NCBI GenBank assembly: GCA_030998225.1
Contig: JAPYXD010000466.1
Location: 434,001-498,000, forward strand
Direction of reading: 5' to 3'
Origin: Diplolepis rosae
Taxonomy: Eukaryota > Arthropoda > Insecta > Hymenoptera > Diplolepididae
Length of the DNA stretch: 64,000 nt
The first letter of the stretch is position 1; each line of letters starts with the position of its first letter. The position numbers and the translations under genes were made by a program. Below the pieces are notes generated by a model that saw nothing but the letters and a program-made list of their open reading frames with translations, did no database searches and was not told where the DNA came from. Shown here in pieces: positions 21,107 to 31,031 of this stretch.

Positions 21107-21999
21107 CACGGAAAAAAAAAGTTCATGAAATTTTCATTAATTCGTCAACCACTTTTGGACAGGCCAGAAAGTCTTTTAAAATTTAGAATTGTCAACGTTT
21201 GAAAATTGGATATACAATTCTTTAAAAAGTATAAAACATTCAAAAAACTTTCGTTGACTCTCGAAGGAAATTTGACGGCAGAGTTCTAGAGTTTTTATAA
21301 AACTCGCAAACTAAAATTTCGAAGCCAGTTCAAGAAACTTTCATTAATTGTTCATGAAAATTTAGCGAACTTGCGTTTCCTAAAAGAAAAAGTTTACGTC
21401 GATTATTTCCTAACCGTTTTATTTATTACTCAAACTTAATTTTATTTTATTTATGGACAATCATTTACAACCAAACTTATATTCACTATATATACATGTC
21501 ATCGTATGCATTTATAAACGCTTCTTAAAAATTATATCCGCCGCTGCGGGATTCGAACGCCTAACCTAACGTATAACGCATTTTATTCCTAAGCAACTGA
21601 CTAACTAAACCCTAACTCTATCACACATTAACAACTGCGCAACGTGGTGCGTCAGGCAGTTCGAGAAACTTTAGCGAACAGTCAAAGATTTTTTCGTTAA
21701 CTCATATCATACTTATTCATTTCTGTGTGAGAAGGTTATTTCATTCCAGAACTTTTAAAATTTGGAGAACATTTTCTGAAAGTTAGATACTTTTTCATAA
21801 TTTTATCAAGAACTATTCAATAAAAACTGGAAAACTGCTATTATTGTACTAGTTCTTGACAATTTCTATAACTTTTTTCGATTTTTCGACAAAGTTTATG
21901 ATTTTTTACTCAAAAGTGCTGGAAATTTAAAAAATGTAGTGCCCTATCCAAAAGTGATTGACTAGTTAAAGAAATTTTGATGAACTTATTTTTTCCGTG
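21107..21999 (-). mobile_element. MITE family C (CACGGAAAAAA ends), ~58 bp inverted termini
   Basis: The left end CACGGAAAAAAAAAGTTCAT and the reverse complement of the right end stay alignable for about 58 bp, to a shared CACTTTTGGA(C/T)AGG block. TA lies on both sides (21105-21106 and 22000-22001). The interior is A/T rich with TTCATTAA/TTAATGAA-like words and a tRNA-like module (21540-21620). No coding frame. Confidence 0.85.
21540..21620 (-). other. tRNA-like module inside MITE C
   Basis: On the minus strand, TTTAGTTAGTCAGTTGCTTA resembles an A box and GCGTTCGAATCCCGC contains a B-box word. It is followed by AGCGGCGGATATAATTTTT, a layout parallel to the module of MITE B (GCGGAGGTAATTTTTTT). 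It would act at most as a Pol III-type internal promoter. No tRNA cloverleaf was found. Confidence 0.55.
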
Positions 22000-22001
22000 T
22001 A

Positions 22002-22962
22002 TGGAGAGAGATCTTATTTTTGGAATTCTGCAATAAAAAAGGATTCAGCGATAAAATGTTATTTGTGAAAATACGTTTTATAAATCAAGAGATATTGAAT
22101 TAATTAATCAAATTATTATAACAGAAAAATCATCTAAAATAAGTCAAAGTTATTGATTAGTTTGATTTATTTTGCATAATAAAAGATATTTTCACCAATA
22201 AAATTGTTTCGATTAATTCTTTTAATATGCCAGTGTTGCGGGAAGTGAAGTTAGCTGTTTATGAAAGTGGAAATGACCAATAAATAATTGGATTAACATC
22301 TGTAACAAATGAGGAGAAGAAAATATGACTGAGATTTAGAGAAAGAAGAGATAACAAGTGGAAAAGGAGTTTATGGCTAAAATTGTAAAATGTTTCAGCA
22401 GTTTAGATGAAGTACCCTAGTACCAATTAAGTTTGTTGCTAAATGCCCGCAAGCCAAAGTCGGATTTACTTCCTTCAAGGACTTTTGTGGTCTTTTTCTA
22501 GTAATATTTATTCTTGAGTCCCATTCTCATGTTATCCCCAGTTTACTCTTCATTGGCATTGTACAGTTATCGCGGGGGTAAATAACGAACACGGACAGCT
22601 TTCAGGTAAGTGACACACAGGCAAATACAATCTCCAGTGTGGAAACACTTGCTATTATATCCGCATCTAAGTAAGCGTTAAAAGCGTTCGTTAACCACAG
22701 GGATCGTAAAGCCACAAAGTCAGGCCGTAAAACGTATTATAGGCCGTTATCGAATAGCCGAGCACAAGATAACTACGAATATAAACGGGTTGTAGGATGC
22801 CAAAAAAATGTTGAAGAATCCTGAAGACTGTTGGACGTCCATCTGAATGCATAAATTCTACTTGATGTGGAAGATAGGAGTGAAAATGAGAGAGAATGAA
22901 GGTCTAGATAAAATTAAGTGTCTTGTTTTCGATAGTTATTTGTGCAGTGATTACGGTATACA
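22002..22962. other. Intron sequence, nothing recognised
   Basis: No repeat copy, no long ORF. The stretch 22430-22830 is a little richer in GC than its surroundings but shows no exon signals I could support. Confidence 0.35.
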
Positions 22963-24950
22963 CACTCTAAAAACAGACTATTCATTTTCAAACGATTCCT
23001 TTCACTATTAGATGATTTTCTATTCAAAATTTTCATGAGAGGAAATCCTTTAATATTTAAAGGATTGTCGTTTCAATTGTTATATTTCTACTATCAAAGT
23101 ATTTCCTTTGGTCTGCAAATGAAATACTTTGTCATACAAAGGAAATATAATTTCAAGGATTAAAGAAAACAAATTGTATGATATAATCTATAAGATATGA
23201 ACCCAACTTTGACAATTGACAATATCAAATCGATCATTATCAATACTATAATAATGATCTGTCTTAGATTTCAGCTTAAAGAAATTTTAAGATACAACCT
23301 TAAAAAAACACATAATATCCAATGAAAGGCAAGGATGCTTTACAAAATTGTTATAAAAAAGGACAACTAATAACCTTTCGATGGTTAAAAGTATAAAAAA
23401 TTAATAAATTTATAATACTTCGATTGTCAGAAGCAATGAAATATAAGGTTAAGCACAAGACCCACAAGACGATGTATACTCACTGATGTGGAGGCGCACT
23501 TCATCCGTTAGCCTAAAAATGCAATCCTTTAATAGTTAAAGGATTTCTCTTCAGAATCAAGAGAAATCGTTTATCAGTAAAACTATTTTCTTTTTACATT
23601 TTACAATTCCTTTTAGAATGCATCCATTGAAATTAAACAGATTTATTTTTTCCACACTCTAAAAAAAAGTCTATCGATAGTGAAATTACGTTCCTTTCAG
23701 AATGCATCCATTGAAATTAAGCAGATTTCTTTTGTCTCTCAACAGAATCGTTTCTCTGTTACAAAACTCATCTGTGAGATGCAAAAAGAAAAAATTTCTA
23801 CCGATGAACGTTTATTTTTGACTCTGAAAAGAAATCCTCTAATTTTTGAAGGCTTGCATTTCTAGACTAGCAGACGAAGTGCGCCTGCGCATTAGTGAGT
23901 GTACATCGTCTAGTGCCTAAGAGTGCAATATGTGCGTGTAATTTTTGTGTTGCGCAATATATGTATTACAATAATTTTGTATACGACGTCTCGATTTTGA
24001 AAACGTAATTGTACTGAGATTCTAATTATCAAATACAACTAAAATATTTGGGAAATGAATAAAATAGTCCATAAATCAAATTGAAAGATATTTCCAAGAA
24101 TGTCAATGAAAGCATTGTAGAAACTGAAATCGTGATAACGGGGTGTGAAAAGGGGGAAGTGTCCTCGTTTTTTTGTCTCAGACTTTCTGTGTCTAGATTA
24201 TTTTCAAAAGATTATTTAAACGTTCAAATGCATTACAGGTAGCTGTTACAAAGAAACGTATTGCTGTTCCAGCTATATTATCAACTATCCTAACCATAAA
24301 TGTGGCTGTTATAACCTAAAAAATCCTTGTGACAGCTACACATTTTTTTCCGTGTAACAGTTTCGTATGTATAATTTTTTATACAATTATTCATTTTATG
24401 ACATATACAGTTGTTTTTCATTTGTAATAAAATATCTAGATTCAAAATTATTAGTGAAATGTTTACTATTGAATTTATTGTGAAATTTAAAATGCAACAA
24501 AGTTTAAAAATTATTTTGTAACACTTTTTCAACATTATATTTGATAGACTATGGACTTTTAATTTTACACGTATTGGAAAATTTGTAATGGAAACAAAGT
24601 TATATCTTCTAAATTTCTTCAAGCTGAAATCTAAGACGGTTCGTTATTATGGTTATTATATTATTGAAAATGATCGATTTAATATTGGCATTTGTCAAAG
24701 TTGGGTTTGTGTACATTTCTTATAGGTTATATCATAGAATTTGTTTTCTTTCAAGATCGAAATTATTCTTCCTTCGTACAACAAAGGATTTCAATTCCAG
24801 ACCAAAGGAAATACTTAGACAGTAAAATGATAGCATGTAAAACGACAATCCTTTAACTGTTAAAGGATTTCATGTAGTGAAAATTTTGAATAGAAAATCC
24901 TTTAGTAATGAAAGGAATCATTTGAAAGTCAATAGTCTGTTTTTAGAGTG
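22963..24950. mobile_element. 2 kb foldback element F (CACTCTAAAAACAG ends)
   Basis: Left arm 22963-23300 and right arm 24620-24950 are inverted copies, including CACTCTAAAAACAGACTATT at the tips and the word GAAATCTAAGAC deep inside. A second, inner inverted pair joins about 23470-23560 to 23825-23920 (GAGGCGCACTTC mirrored by GAAGTGCGCCTG). Between them CAGAATGCATCCATTGAA occurs twice, and another CACTCTAAAAAAAAGTC tip occurs at 23655. The layout suggests one copy nested in another of the same family. TA follows the right tip. No transposase was seen; frames of 61-110 codons in the interior match nothing. Confidence 0.75.
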
Positions 24951-25620
24951 TATCATCACGCTTTCATAAATCTTAAGTAATACTTTGTTCAACAGAAATG
25001 CTCTTTTTTCAATAATGTTTGAATTCAAGTTGATTATAAGGCAGTCAGTCCATGCCGGTCTTCGCACTTTCTATTCTTCTTCTTCTGTAATTTTATTTTG
25101 ATTTTTTTTTTATAGGTTAGGACCCGGATACAAATTGAAAGAAGGGCAACTCGAATTAGATATTGTATGAATCTTTTAGCAGGAAGCATTTACGCACCAG
25201 AGAATATTCACAAAATAGGAAGTTCTTGATGACCTTAAAAGTGTAAGAATGCGGGAATATTGATTCCAGCACCGTATCTTTTGCGCATATTTTTTGGTGC
25301 GCTAAGTGCGAACTCCCTGTGCAGTGTTGCAAAAAATAGTATATGATACACGTGCGGTTTGGAGGTTCCCCATTCATGTGAGTTACAGCACGAACCGACA
25401 ATCTCATCAGGAATCACCAACATTCCGCACTAGTATCATAATATACTATTATTAAACTAATTTTTTGAAGTTTCAATACTTTTAGATGTAGGTATCTTGA
25501 ATTAATTTTGAAAAATGTTAAAAAATTATGATAAATTATAGATATGCCCTTGCGGATGCCCGATTTCTAGGATGGATAATTGAACATAAAATATGATAAT
25601 TTTGTCCAAGTTTGACTTAC
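24951..25620. other. Intron sequence next to the SoxD start exon
   Basis: No repeat recognised. Minus frames of 62-83 codons at 25156-25423 overlap each other and lack support. Confidence 0.35.
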
Positions 25621-26306
25621 CTAAAGGTATTATGACTGGTGGGTGTAGAGGATGGTGGAGGTGTTCGTCTGTTGTTGGTGTCTTCCTGTAAACAGGGGGA
25701 GCCACTGTTCATTTTGCAAGTAAGCCTCTTGAGGACGTCGTCCATAGACCTCTTACTTCCCGCGGCAGTTGGGCCAGTGCAGTTATTGTTGTTGTTATTT
25801 TGTGTAACAGTGTTATTGTTATTATTATTATTATTATTGTTATGAAGATGATGATGGTGATGATGATGATGATGGGGGTAATACGTATCGGCGAGAAGGG
25901 TGGGAGGCGAGCCACACTCAGAAGAACTTGCCAGCTCCAGGATACCACCTGACGATGAAGAAGTATTCGTGTGGTGATGGTGATACGACAAGTTTTCCTG
26001 ATTCGACAGGAATAATAACCTGTGTCTTTTCGAAGATGGAGGGGAATTCGGTGAAGGGGAAGGAGTGTCCCTCAATTCGGGCTCACTTGTTGTTCCTGGT
26101 GAAGAGCAAACTGAAGACTCACAATCAGGTCTCCGTAGGGGATAGCAGTCTTCAATATCGACCGAGGTAACCTCGTCTCGAATAATCTCAACACCTGCAC
26201 CCGCCAAAGACGAGGTGGTGTCCTCTTCTTCTTCACCCGCCACTGTACCTACACCGCCCCCGCCCTCCGATAACTTTGTTGGTGGCGACTTCCTCTTAGA
26301 GGACAT
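25621..26306 (-). CDS. SoxD: SoxD transcription factor, exon with the start codon
   Basis: The minus-strand exon runs 26313 to 25621. The acceptor TTTATTACAG precedes a 7 nt leader and the ATG at 26306. The donor GTAAGT follows 25621. It codes 228 residues plus two bases. The start is MSSKRKSPPTKL. An acidic, Ser/Pro-rich region follows with a basic SSKRHR patch, then runs of about ten His and ten Asn. Near the end comes KRSMDDVLKRLTCKMN, comparable to the N-terminal conserved segment of SoxD proteins (SLADVVDTLKQRKM in vertebrates). The acceptor before the ATG means at least one non-coding 5' exon lies further right. The homopolymer runs are probably disordered and length-variable. Gene identity is confirmed mainly by the in-phase coiled-coil exon at 3460-3673. 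Confidence 0.85.
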
Positions 26307-26313
26307 CCTTAGC

Positions 26314-26625
26314 CTGTAATAAACAAAAAAGTCTAGTTAATTATTAATCTTAAGTTTGTTCAGTACTTTTTATATCTGCGTTATTTGGACATTTCTTTCT
26401 ACGTTATATAACCCATATTTTTCCACTTGAAACCTTAAAAGCATACACACGCATACGAATGCAATAAAGGTGTTACCTATTCTTGAATCTCAGTATCAGA
26501 ATAGAATAACTGAAAGAGTTTCGCATTAGTAGCCATAGTGAAATAGGAGTTACGATAAAACGGGATCTGACGTAAAGAAAAAGGTGGTGAGCCGGAAATC
26601 GGTGCAGGAAATAGTTGATTCGCTG
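26314..26625. other. 5' intron of SoxD, polypyrimidine tract then plain sequence
   Basis: The T-rich tract next to 26314 is the acceptor region. The rest shows nothing. Confidence 0.45.
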
Positions 26626-26990
26626 CACGGAGAAAATTTATTTGTGAACATTTAATCAAAAGTTGAGTAAAACTGGGACATAGAGGCTTTGGGTGAAAGC
26701 TTAAAATGTTTTTGCGTATTCTTTCAAGAAAGAATTATAAAGATCAATCGAGCAGTTGAGTAAACTGTAAAACAGTTGACTAAACATTAAAAAGAAAAAA
26801 AGCTGCTAGATTTACATTTGCATAATTGTAAATCTTTATTTACAACGGATCATAAAATGGAGAATATTTGTGGAAATTCCACACTCCGTTGTTCAGAGTT
26901 TGCTCAAGAGTTGAGTAAAACGAGAGTCCACAGGCACGCCTCTATACCCAGGATCGAACGCAAAACATAAGTACCCCGTATCACTGTATA
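26626..26990. mobile_element. MITE family D fragment (CACGGAGAAAATTTATTTG end)
   Basis: The tip CACGGAGAAAATTTATTTG and about 75 bp after it, including GGGACATAG(A/C)GGCTTT, match the inverted end at 33641-33766. AGTTGAGTAAAA recurs three times internally. The word GCGTTCGATCCTGGG on the minus strand near 26946-26960 is B-box-like, but no good A box was found. The right end was not found, and the left flank is TG, not TA. Confidence 0.6.
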
Positions 26991-27470
26991 ATATTTTACA
27001 ATTCATCAAATATTTAAAAAATGCATGTAGTGATGACCCACATTAGCTATTCATACCTAATAAAAGATATTGGTTGTAAATTATCGAAATAGAAATAAGG
27101 TTAAGTAAGCAATCAATATATGTACGCAAGGGCCCTTGAAATGCCAGGCACATTCCTGCCTGGTAAGATTTGAGAACCACGTGATCCATGATCAACGCGT
27201 CGATATTACGTTTTAAATGTAGCAGTGGAAAAGAAAATAGTGTTTCGAAGGCAAATAAGAGAAGTCCTATCATGGAAAAATATTACTGAAGCTACGCTTA
27301 CCACGGCTCACAAATTGCGCGATGGACATTATTATATACAAAAAAATTGGTTGTAAGTTTAAATTAATAAAAGCAATACACTGTATTTTTAATTTAACAT
27401 ATTCTTTAGTCTATTCCTTTCCCAAAAATGTATTTTTGTAATATTTATTCATTTCCTTAATATAATTTAT
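26991..27470. other. Nothing recognised
   Basis: AT-rich, no supported feature. The minus frame 27043-27273 is without recognisable motifs. Confidence 0.35.
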
Positions 27471-27777
27471 TTCAAATTAATTAGTTGAGTTTGAAATTTT
27501 GTCACTGCCTACATTATCGGAGGATCACTAGTCGCGTATCAGATAGGATACGTTGTCGACAGGTGTCCTCGTAGACAATTTCCAACTCTTATATCGCAAA
27601 TAATGCAAATAAATTCAATATTTAAAGAATTTGAAAATCTTTCTGTGGAAAAAATGACGCTTTCGACTGCGCTGGGATTCGAGCCCAGGGACCGGCAATC
27701 GAAAGACCTGGGCTCGAATCCCAGCGCAGTCGAAAGCGTCATTTTTTCCACAGAAAGATTTTCAAATTCTTTAAATA
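27471..27777 (-). repeat. SINE copy with a perfect 71 bp palindrome
   Basis: The body from TTCAAATTAATTAGTTGAG (27471) onwards matches 2631 and, inverted, 49030-49175. It then enters arm 27619-27689, which is the exact reverse complement of 27707-27777, with a 17 nt spacer (27690-27706) that is the anticodon-arm part of the tRNA head (CCGGCAATCGAAAG). The arms include the SINE's TCGAATCCCAGCGCAG region and the TTTTTTCCACAGAAAG tail. A perfect arm implies recent formation or gene conversion. Confidence 0.8.
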
Positions 27778-28099
27778 TAATTTATTTAAAAACTTTTATC
27801 ATGTTGTAAATTTACTTATAAAACGTGAATTAATAATTATTTTATAACTGCGAATAAAAAATGAATATTACATTTAATTGAAACCTGAAAGTCAAAATAG
27901 TTTTTACTGTAACTTTAATATGAAATAATAAAATGCTCAATGTCCCAACAAAAATTATTATGAAAAATTGTAAAGAAATTTCAATTCTTCTTATATTATA
28001 TTATATAATTATAATAATGATTAGGACTTGTATCGACCCATTAGTTTTAATAATATTCGATATTGTTGATGTTCTTCGTTGGCTTTAGGGTCCAGAAAA

Positions 28100-28166
28100 A
28101 ATGTAACTCAAGGTTTCATGTTTTCAAACGTTTCGACTCAGATTGGAGTCCTCATCAGTGAGAATT
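28100..28166 (-). ncRNA. Hammerhead-like motif, second PLE left arm
   Basis: CTGATGA (28152-28158) and GAAAC (28130-28134) are kept, with helix II GACTC/GAGTC. The region corresponding to helix III and the cleavage site differs from the first PLE (CATGAA instead of AATGTA), and no NUH triplet is well placed. It may be degenerate. Confidence 0.45.
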
Positions 28167-29069
28167 TATTTCTATAAAAATACAAAGGAAGAAACTTAAA
28201 AAATTTTCGTGTGGCCGATGAACATTGTGGTAAAAAATGATATAAAAAATACAAAGGGAGAGACTTAAAATACTTTTTCACGTGTGGCCGATGAAAATTG
28301 TGGTAAGAAATGATATAAAGAATTGCAAAAGTGAAACTATAAAATTGGTCTAAATAACTAAATTTGCAAAAAAAATGTACAAAAAATGTTTTCTATAAAA
28401 ATACAAAGAGACAAACATAAAAAGTTTGCACGTGTCACCGATGAACATTGTGGTAAAAATGATGTAAAAGATTTGTAAGTGTAAAACTTTAAAATAGGTC
28501 TAAATAACAAAATTTGTAAAAAAATTTTTTCTATAAAGATACAAAGAGAAAAACATAAAAAGTTTGCACGTGTGACGGGGGAAAAAATTATGGTAAAGTT
28601 GATGTAAAAGAATTGCGAGTGTGAAACTATAAAGTTGATCTAAATAACTGAATTTGAAAAACAAATGAAACTGTACTAACCAAATATTTCCATAAAAATA
28701 CTAGGGGGAGAACATCAAAGAATTGCACGCGTGACGTATAAACATTTTTGGTAAAAACGATATAAATGAATTATACATGTGAAACTATAAAATTGATCTA
28801 AATAACTAGGTTTTCAAAAAAAAATGAAAACTGTTCAAAAAAATTTTTCTATAAAAATACAAAGAGAACATAAAAAGTTTGCACGTGTGACCGATGAACA
28901 TTGTGGTAAATATGATATGCTAGAATTGCAGGTGTGAAACTATAAAATTGGTCTAAATAACCAAATTTCCAACAAAATATAAATAAAAACTGTACAAAGA
29001 AATTGTTTTCCCGTAGAAATACCAAGGGGAGAAACTTAAAAAATAGCACGTGTGACAGATAAAGCAAAT

Positions 29070-29540
29070 TTTTTCATGACACTATTCACAGAGATTTTAA
29101 GAAGGACTGAAGTTATGTTATGAAGTATACTTGTAGAGACATGTTAAAAAAAAGGGGTTGGAGGGTAGGGGGTATGGTATGCGTAGAGTTTTGATTTTAA
29201 GGAAGGAAACCGAGAGAAAAGAGCAGAGAACAAAATTTGTAAAGATGCGTGTAAGGTGGACGGAGTGTTATGACCATAAGGATTAGAGACTGTGTAGAAG
29301 GATATTCTTCATGATGCACTGGAAGTTTTTAATATTGTGGGAATTGGTCTGAAAATTTATGAGAATAGATTTTTGGAGATGAATGAAAATAGCAGAATTG
29401 GGATTTTTACGAATTATTGTTCAAAAGAGGGAGGTAAAAAACAGATAAATTATCTGTGTCGGTTCTCTGATTGACTGCATGTGGATTGCTATCAATGTGG
29501 GTAATTTCCAAGATCACACCTACAATTCTAGCATATCATA
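29070..29540 (-). pseudogene. Centre of the second PLE with an endonuclease C-terminal remnant
   Basis: At 29440-29520 the DNA aligns with 13300-13380, the end of the GIY-YIG ORF (word GACTGCATGTGGATTGCTA versus GACTGTATGGGCATTGCTA). The rest is G-rich spacer without a frame. RT and nuclease core are lost. Confidence 0.7.
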
Positions 29541-29676
29541 TTTACGACAATGTTCATCGGTCACACGTGCAAACTTCTTATGTTCTCTTTGTATTTTTAT
29601 AAAAAAAATTTGTTGAACAGTTTTCATTTTTTTTGAAAACCTAGTTATTTAGACCAATTTTATAGTTTCACATGTA

Positions 29677-30619
29677 AAGGGTTTTCCAATAAGGACATAA
29701 CAATTTTATCTTTGAATAAAACACAGAAATATTTGAGATATTGAGTTCAAATTTATTGTGGGTGTAGTGCAAGCATTACATTTTATGAATGAAATTCGAT
29801 ATCGGTCATATGACCACCACGAGCCCGTTTACAGCAGTCGATTCTTTGGGCTCAATTTTCCACCACTCTGGCACACATTTCGACCGGAACGTTGGCAATT
29901 TCGCGTTGGATGTTGTCTTTGAGGTCGTCTAAAGTTGCTGGTTTGTTGGCATAGACCAGTGATTTGATATGGCCCCATAAAAAGAAATCCAATGGCGTTA
30001 GATCGCATGAACGAGGCGGCCATTCGACCAGACCATTTCTCGAGATAACACGTTCACCGAATTTGCCTTTCAATAAATTGATTGTGATGCGTGCTGTGTG
30101 GCTAGTGGCACCGTCTTGTTGAAACCACATATCGTTGATGTCAAGTTTATCCAATTCTGGCTACAAATAATCTTCCAACATAGCACGATAACGCTCTCCA
30201 TTGACGGTAACATGACGGTCGTTTTCATCCACAAAAAAATACGGCCCAATGACACCTCCGGCATGAAAACCGCATTAAACAGTTACTTTTTGCGGATGCA
30301 ACGGTGTCTCAAGAAGCACATTTGGGTTTGTTGCTGACCAATAACGCATATTTTGCTTATTAACAAAGCCATTGAGCCAGAAATGAGCTTCATCGCTGAA
30401 GATAATTTTTCGATGAAATTCTTCATTTTCATCAAGCTTTGCCAGAACCAATTTCGTTAGTAATTTTTAATGATTTCCAAACGTTGCTAGTTCGTGAACT
30501 TTACCATGATGAAAATGTTGACTTTAACTAACGTTTTGACATTGACAGTTCCTTAAAAAAGTTTAAGGGTGCGTTCATATAAAGATACGAAATTGTTATG
30601 TCCCTGTTGGAAAACCCTT
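29677..30619 (-). mobile_element. rosa-like mariner, internally deleted, in the PLE arm
   Basis: The terminal inverted repeats are AAGGGTTTTCCAATAAGG at the left and TTGGAAAACCCTT at the right, with TA on both sides (29675-29676 and 30620-30621). The opposite PLE arm keeps the empty site ATGAATTATACATGTG at about 28765-28780, which proves a single TA was the target. It is 943 bp and contains a broken transposase. Confidence 0.9.
29852..30530 (-). pseudogene. DD41D (rosa-type) mariner transposase, broken
   Basis: On the minus strand a start-like ATGGTAAAGTTC is soon followed by a stop. Most of the helix-turn-helix region is deleted. IIFSDEAHFWLNG (first catalytic Asp) lies at about 30377-30405. 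The frame then passes an in-frame TAG near 30160 and a start-like MDKLDINDMWFQQDGATSH (30154 downward) with the second Asp. CDLTPLDFFLWG holds the third. From QQD to PLD there are 41 intervening residues, so the spacing is D41D, the rosa family. The product ends VVEN at 29852. Catalytic residues survive but the N-terminus and continuity do not. Confidence 0.85.
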
Positions 30620-31031
30620 TATAATTCATTTATATAGTTTTTACCAAAAATGTTTATCCGTCACGCGTGCAATTCTTTAATGTTCTCCCCCTAGTATTTT
30701 TATGGAAATATTTGGTTCGTGCAGTTTCATTTGTTTTGCAAATTCAGCTATTTAGACCAACTTTATAGTTTCACACTCGCAATTCTTTTACATCATCTTT
30801 ACCATAATTTTTCCTCGGTCACACGTGCAAACATTTTATGTTTTTCTCTTTGTATCTTTATAGAAAAAATTTTTTGTACATTTTTTTACAAATTTTGTAA
30901 TTTAGACCTATTTTAAAGTTTTACACTTACAAATATTTTACATAATTTTTACCACAAGGTTCATCGGTGACACGTGCTAAGTTTTTTGTTTTCCCTTTGT
31001 ATCTATATAGAAAACATTTAGTTTTTGTACA

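Larger units (their letters stand above)
3674..25620 (-). other. SoxD: Large SoxD intron (~21.9 kb) packed with mobile elements
   Basis: This lies between the donor GTAAGT (complement of 25615-25620) and the acceptor TTGCAG next to 3673. Exon phases on both sides agree, so it is read as one intron. It contains most of the transposon load of the left half of the window and one unrelated decayed gene on the opposite strand. A missed small exon inside cannot be excluded. Confidence 0.7.

Noticed and set aside
23680..23865. 61-codon frame in element F
   Set aside because: Lies in inverted-repeat sequence and matches nothing.
27539..27809. Two frames with near-identical protein ends on opposite strands
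   Set aside because: Direct consequence of the perfect SINE palindrome.
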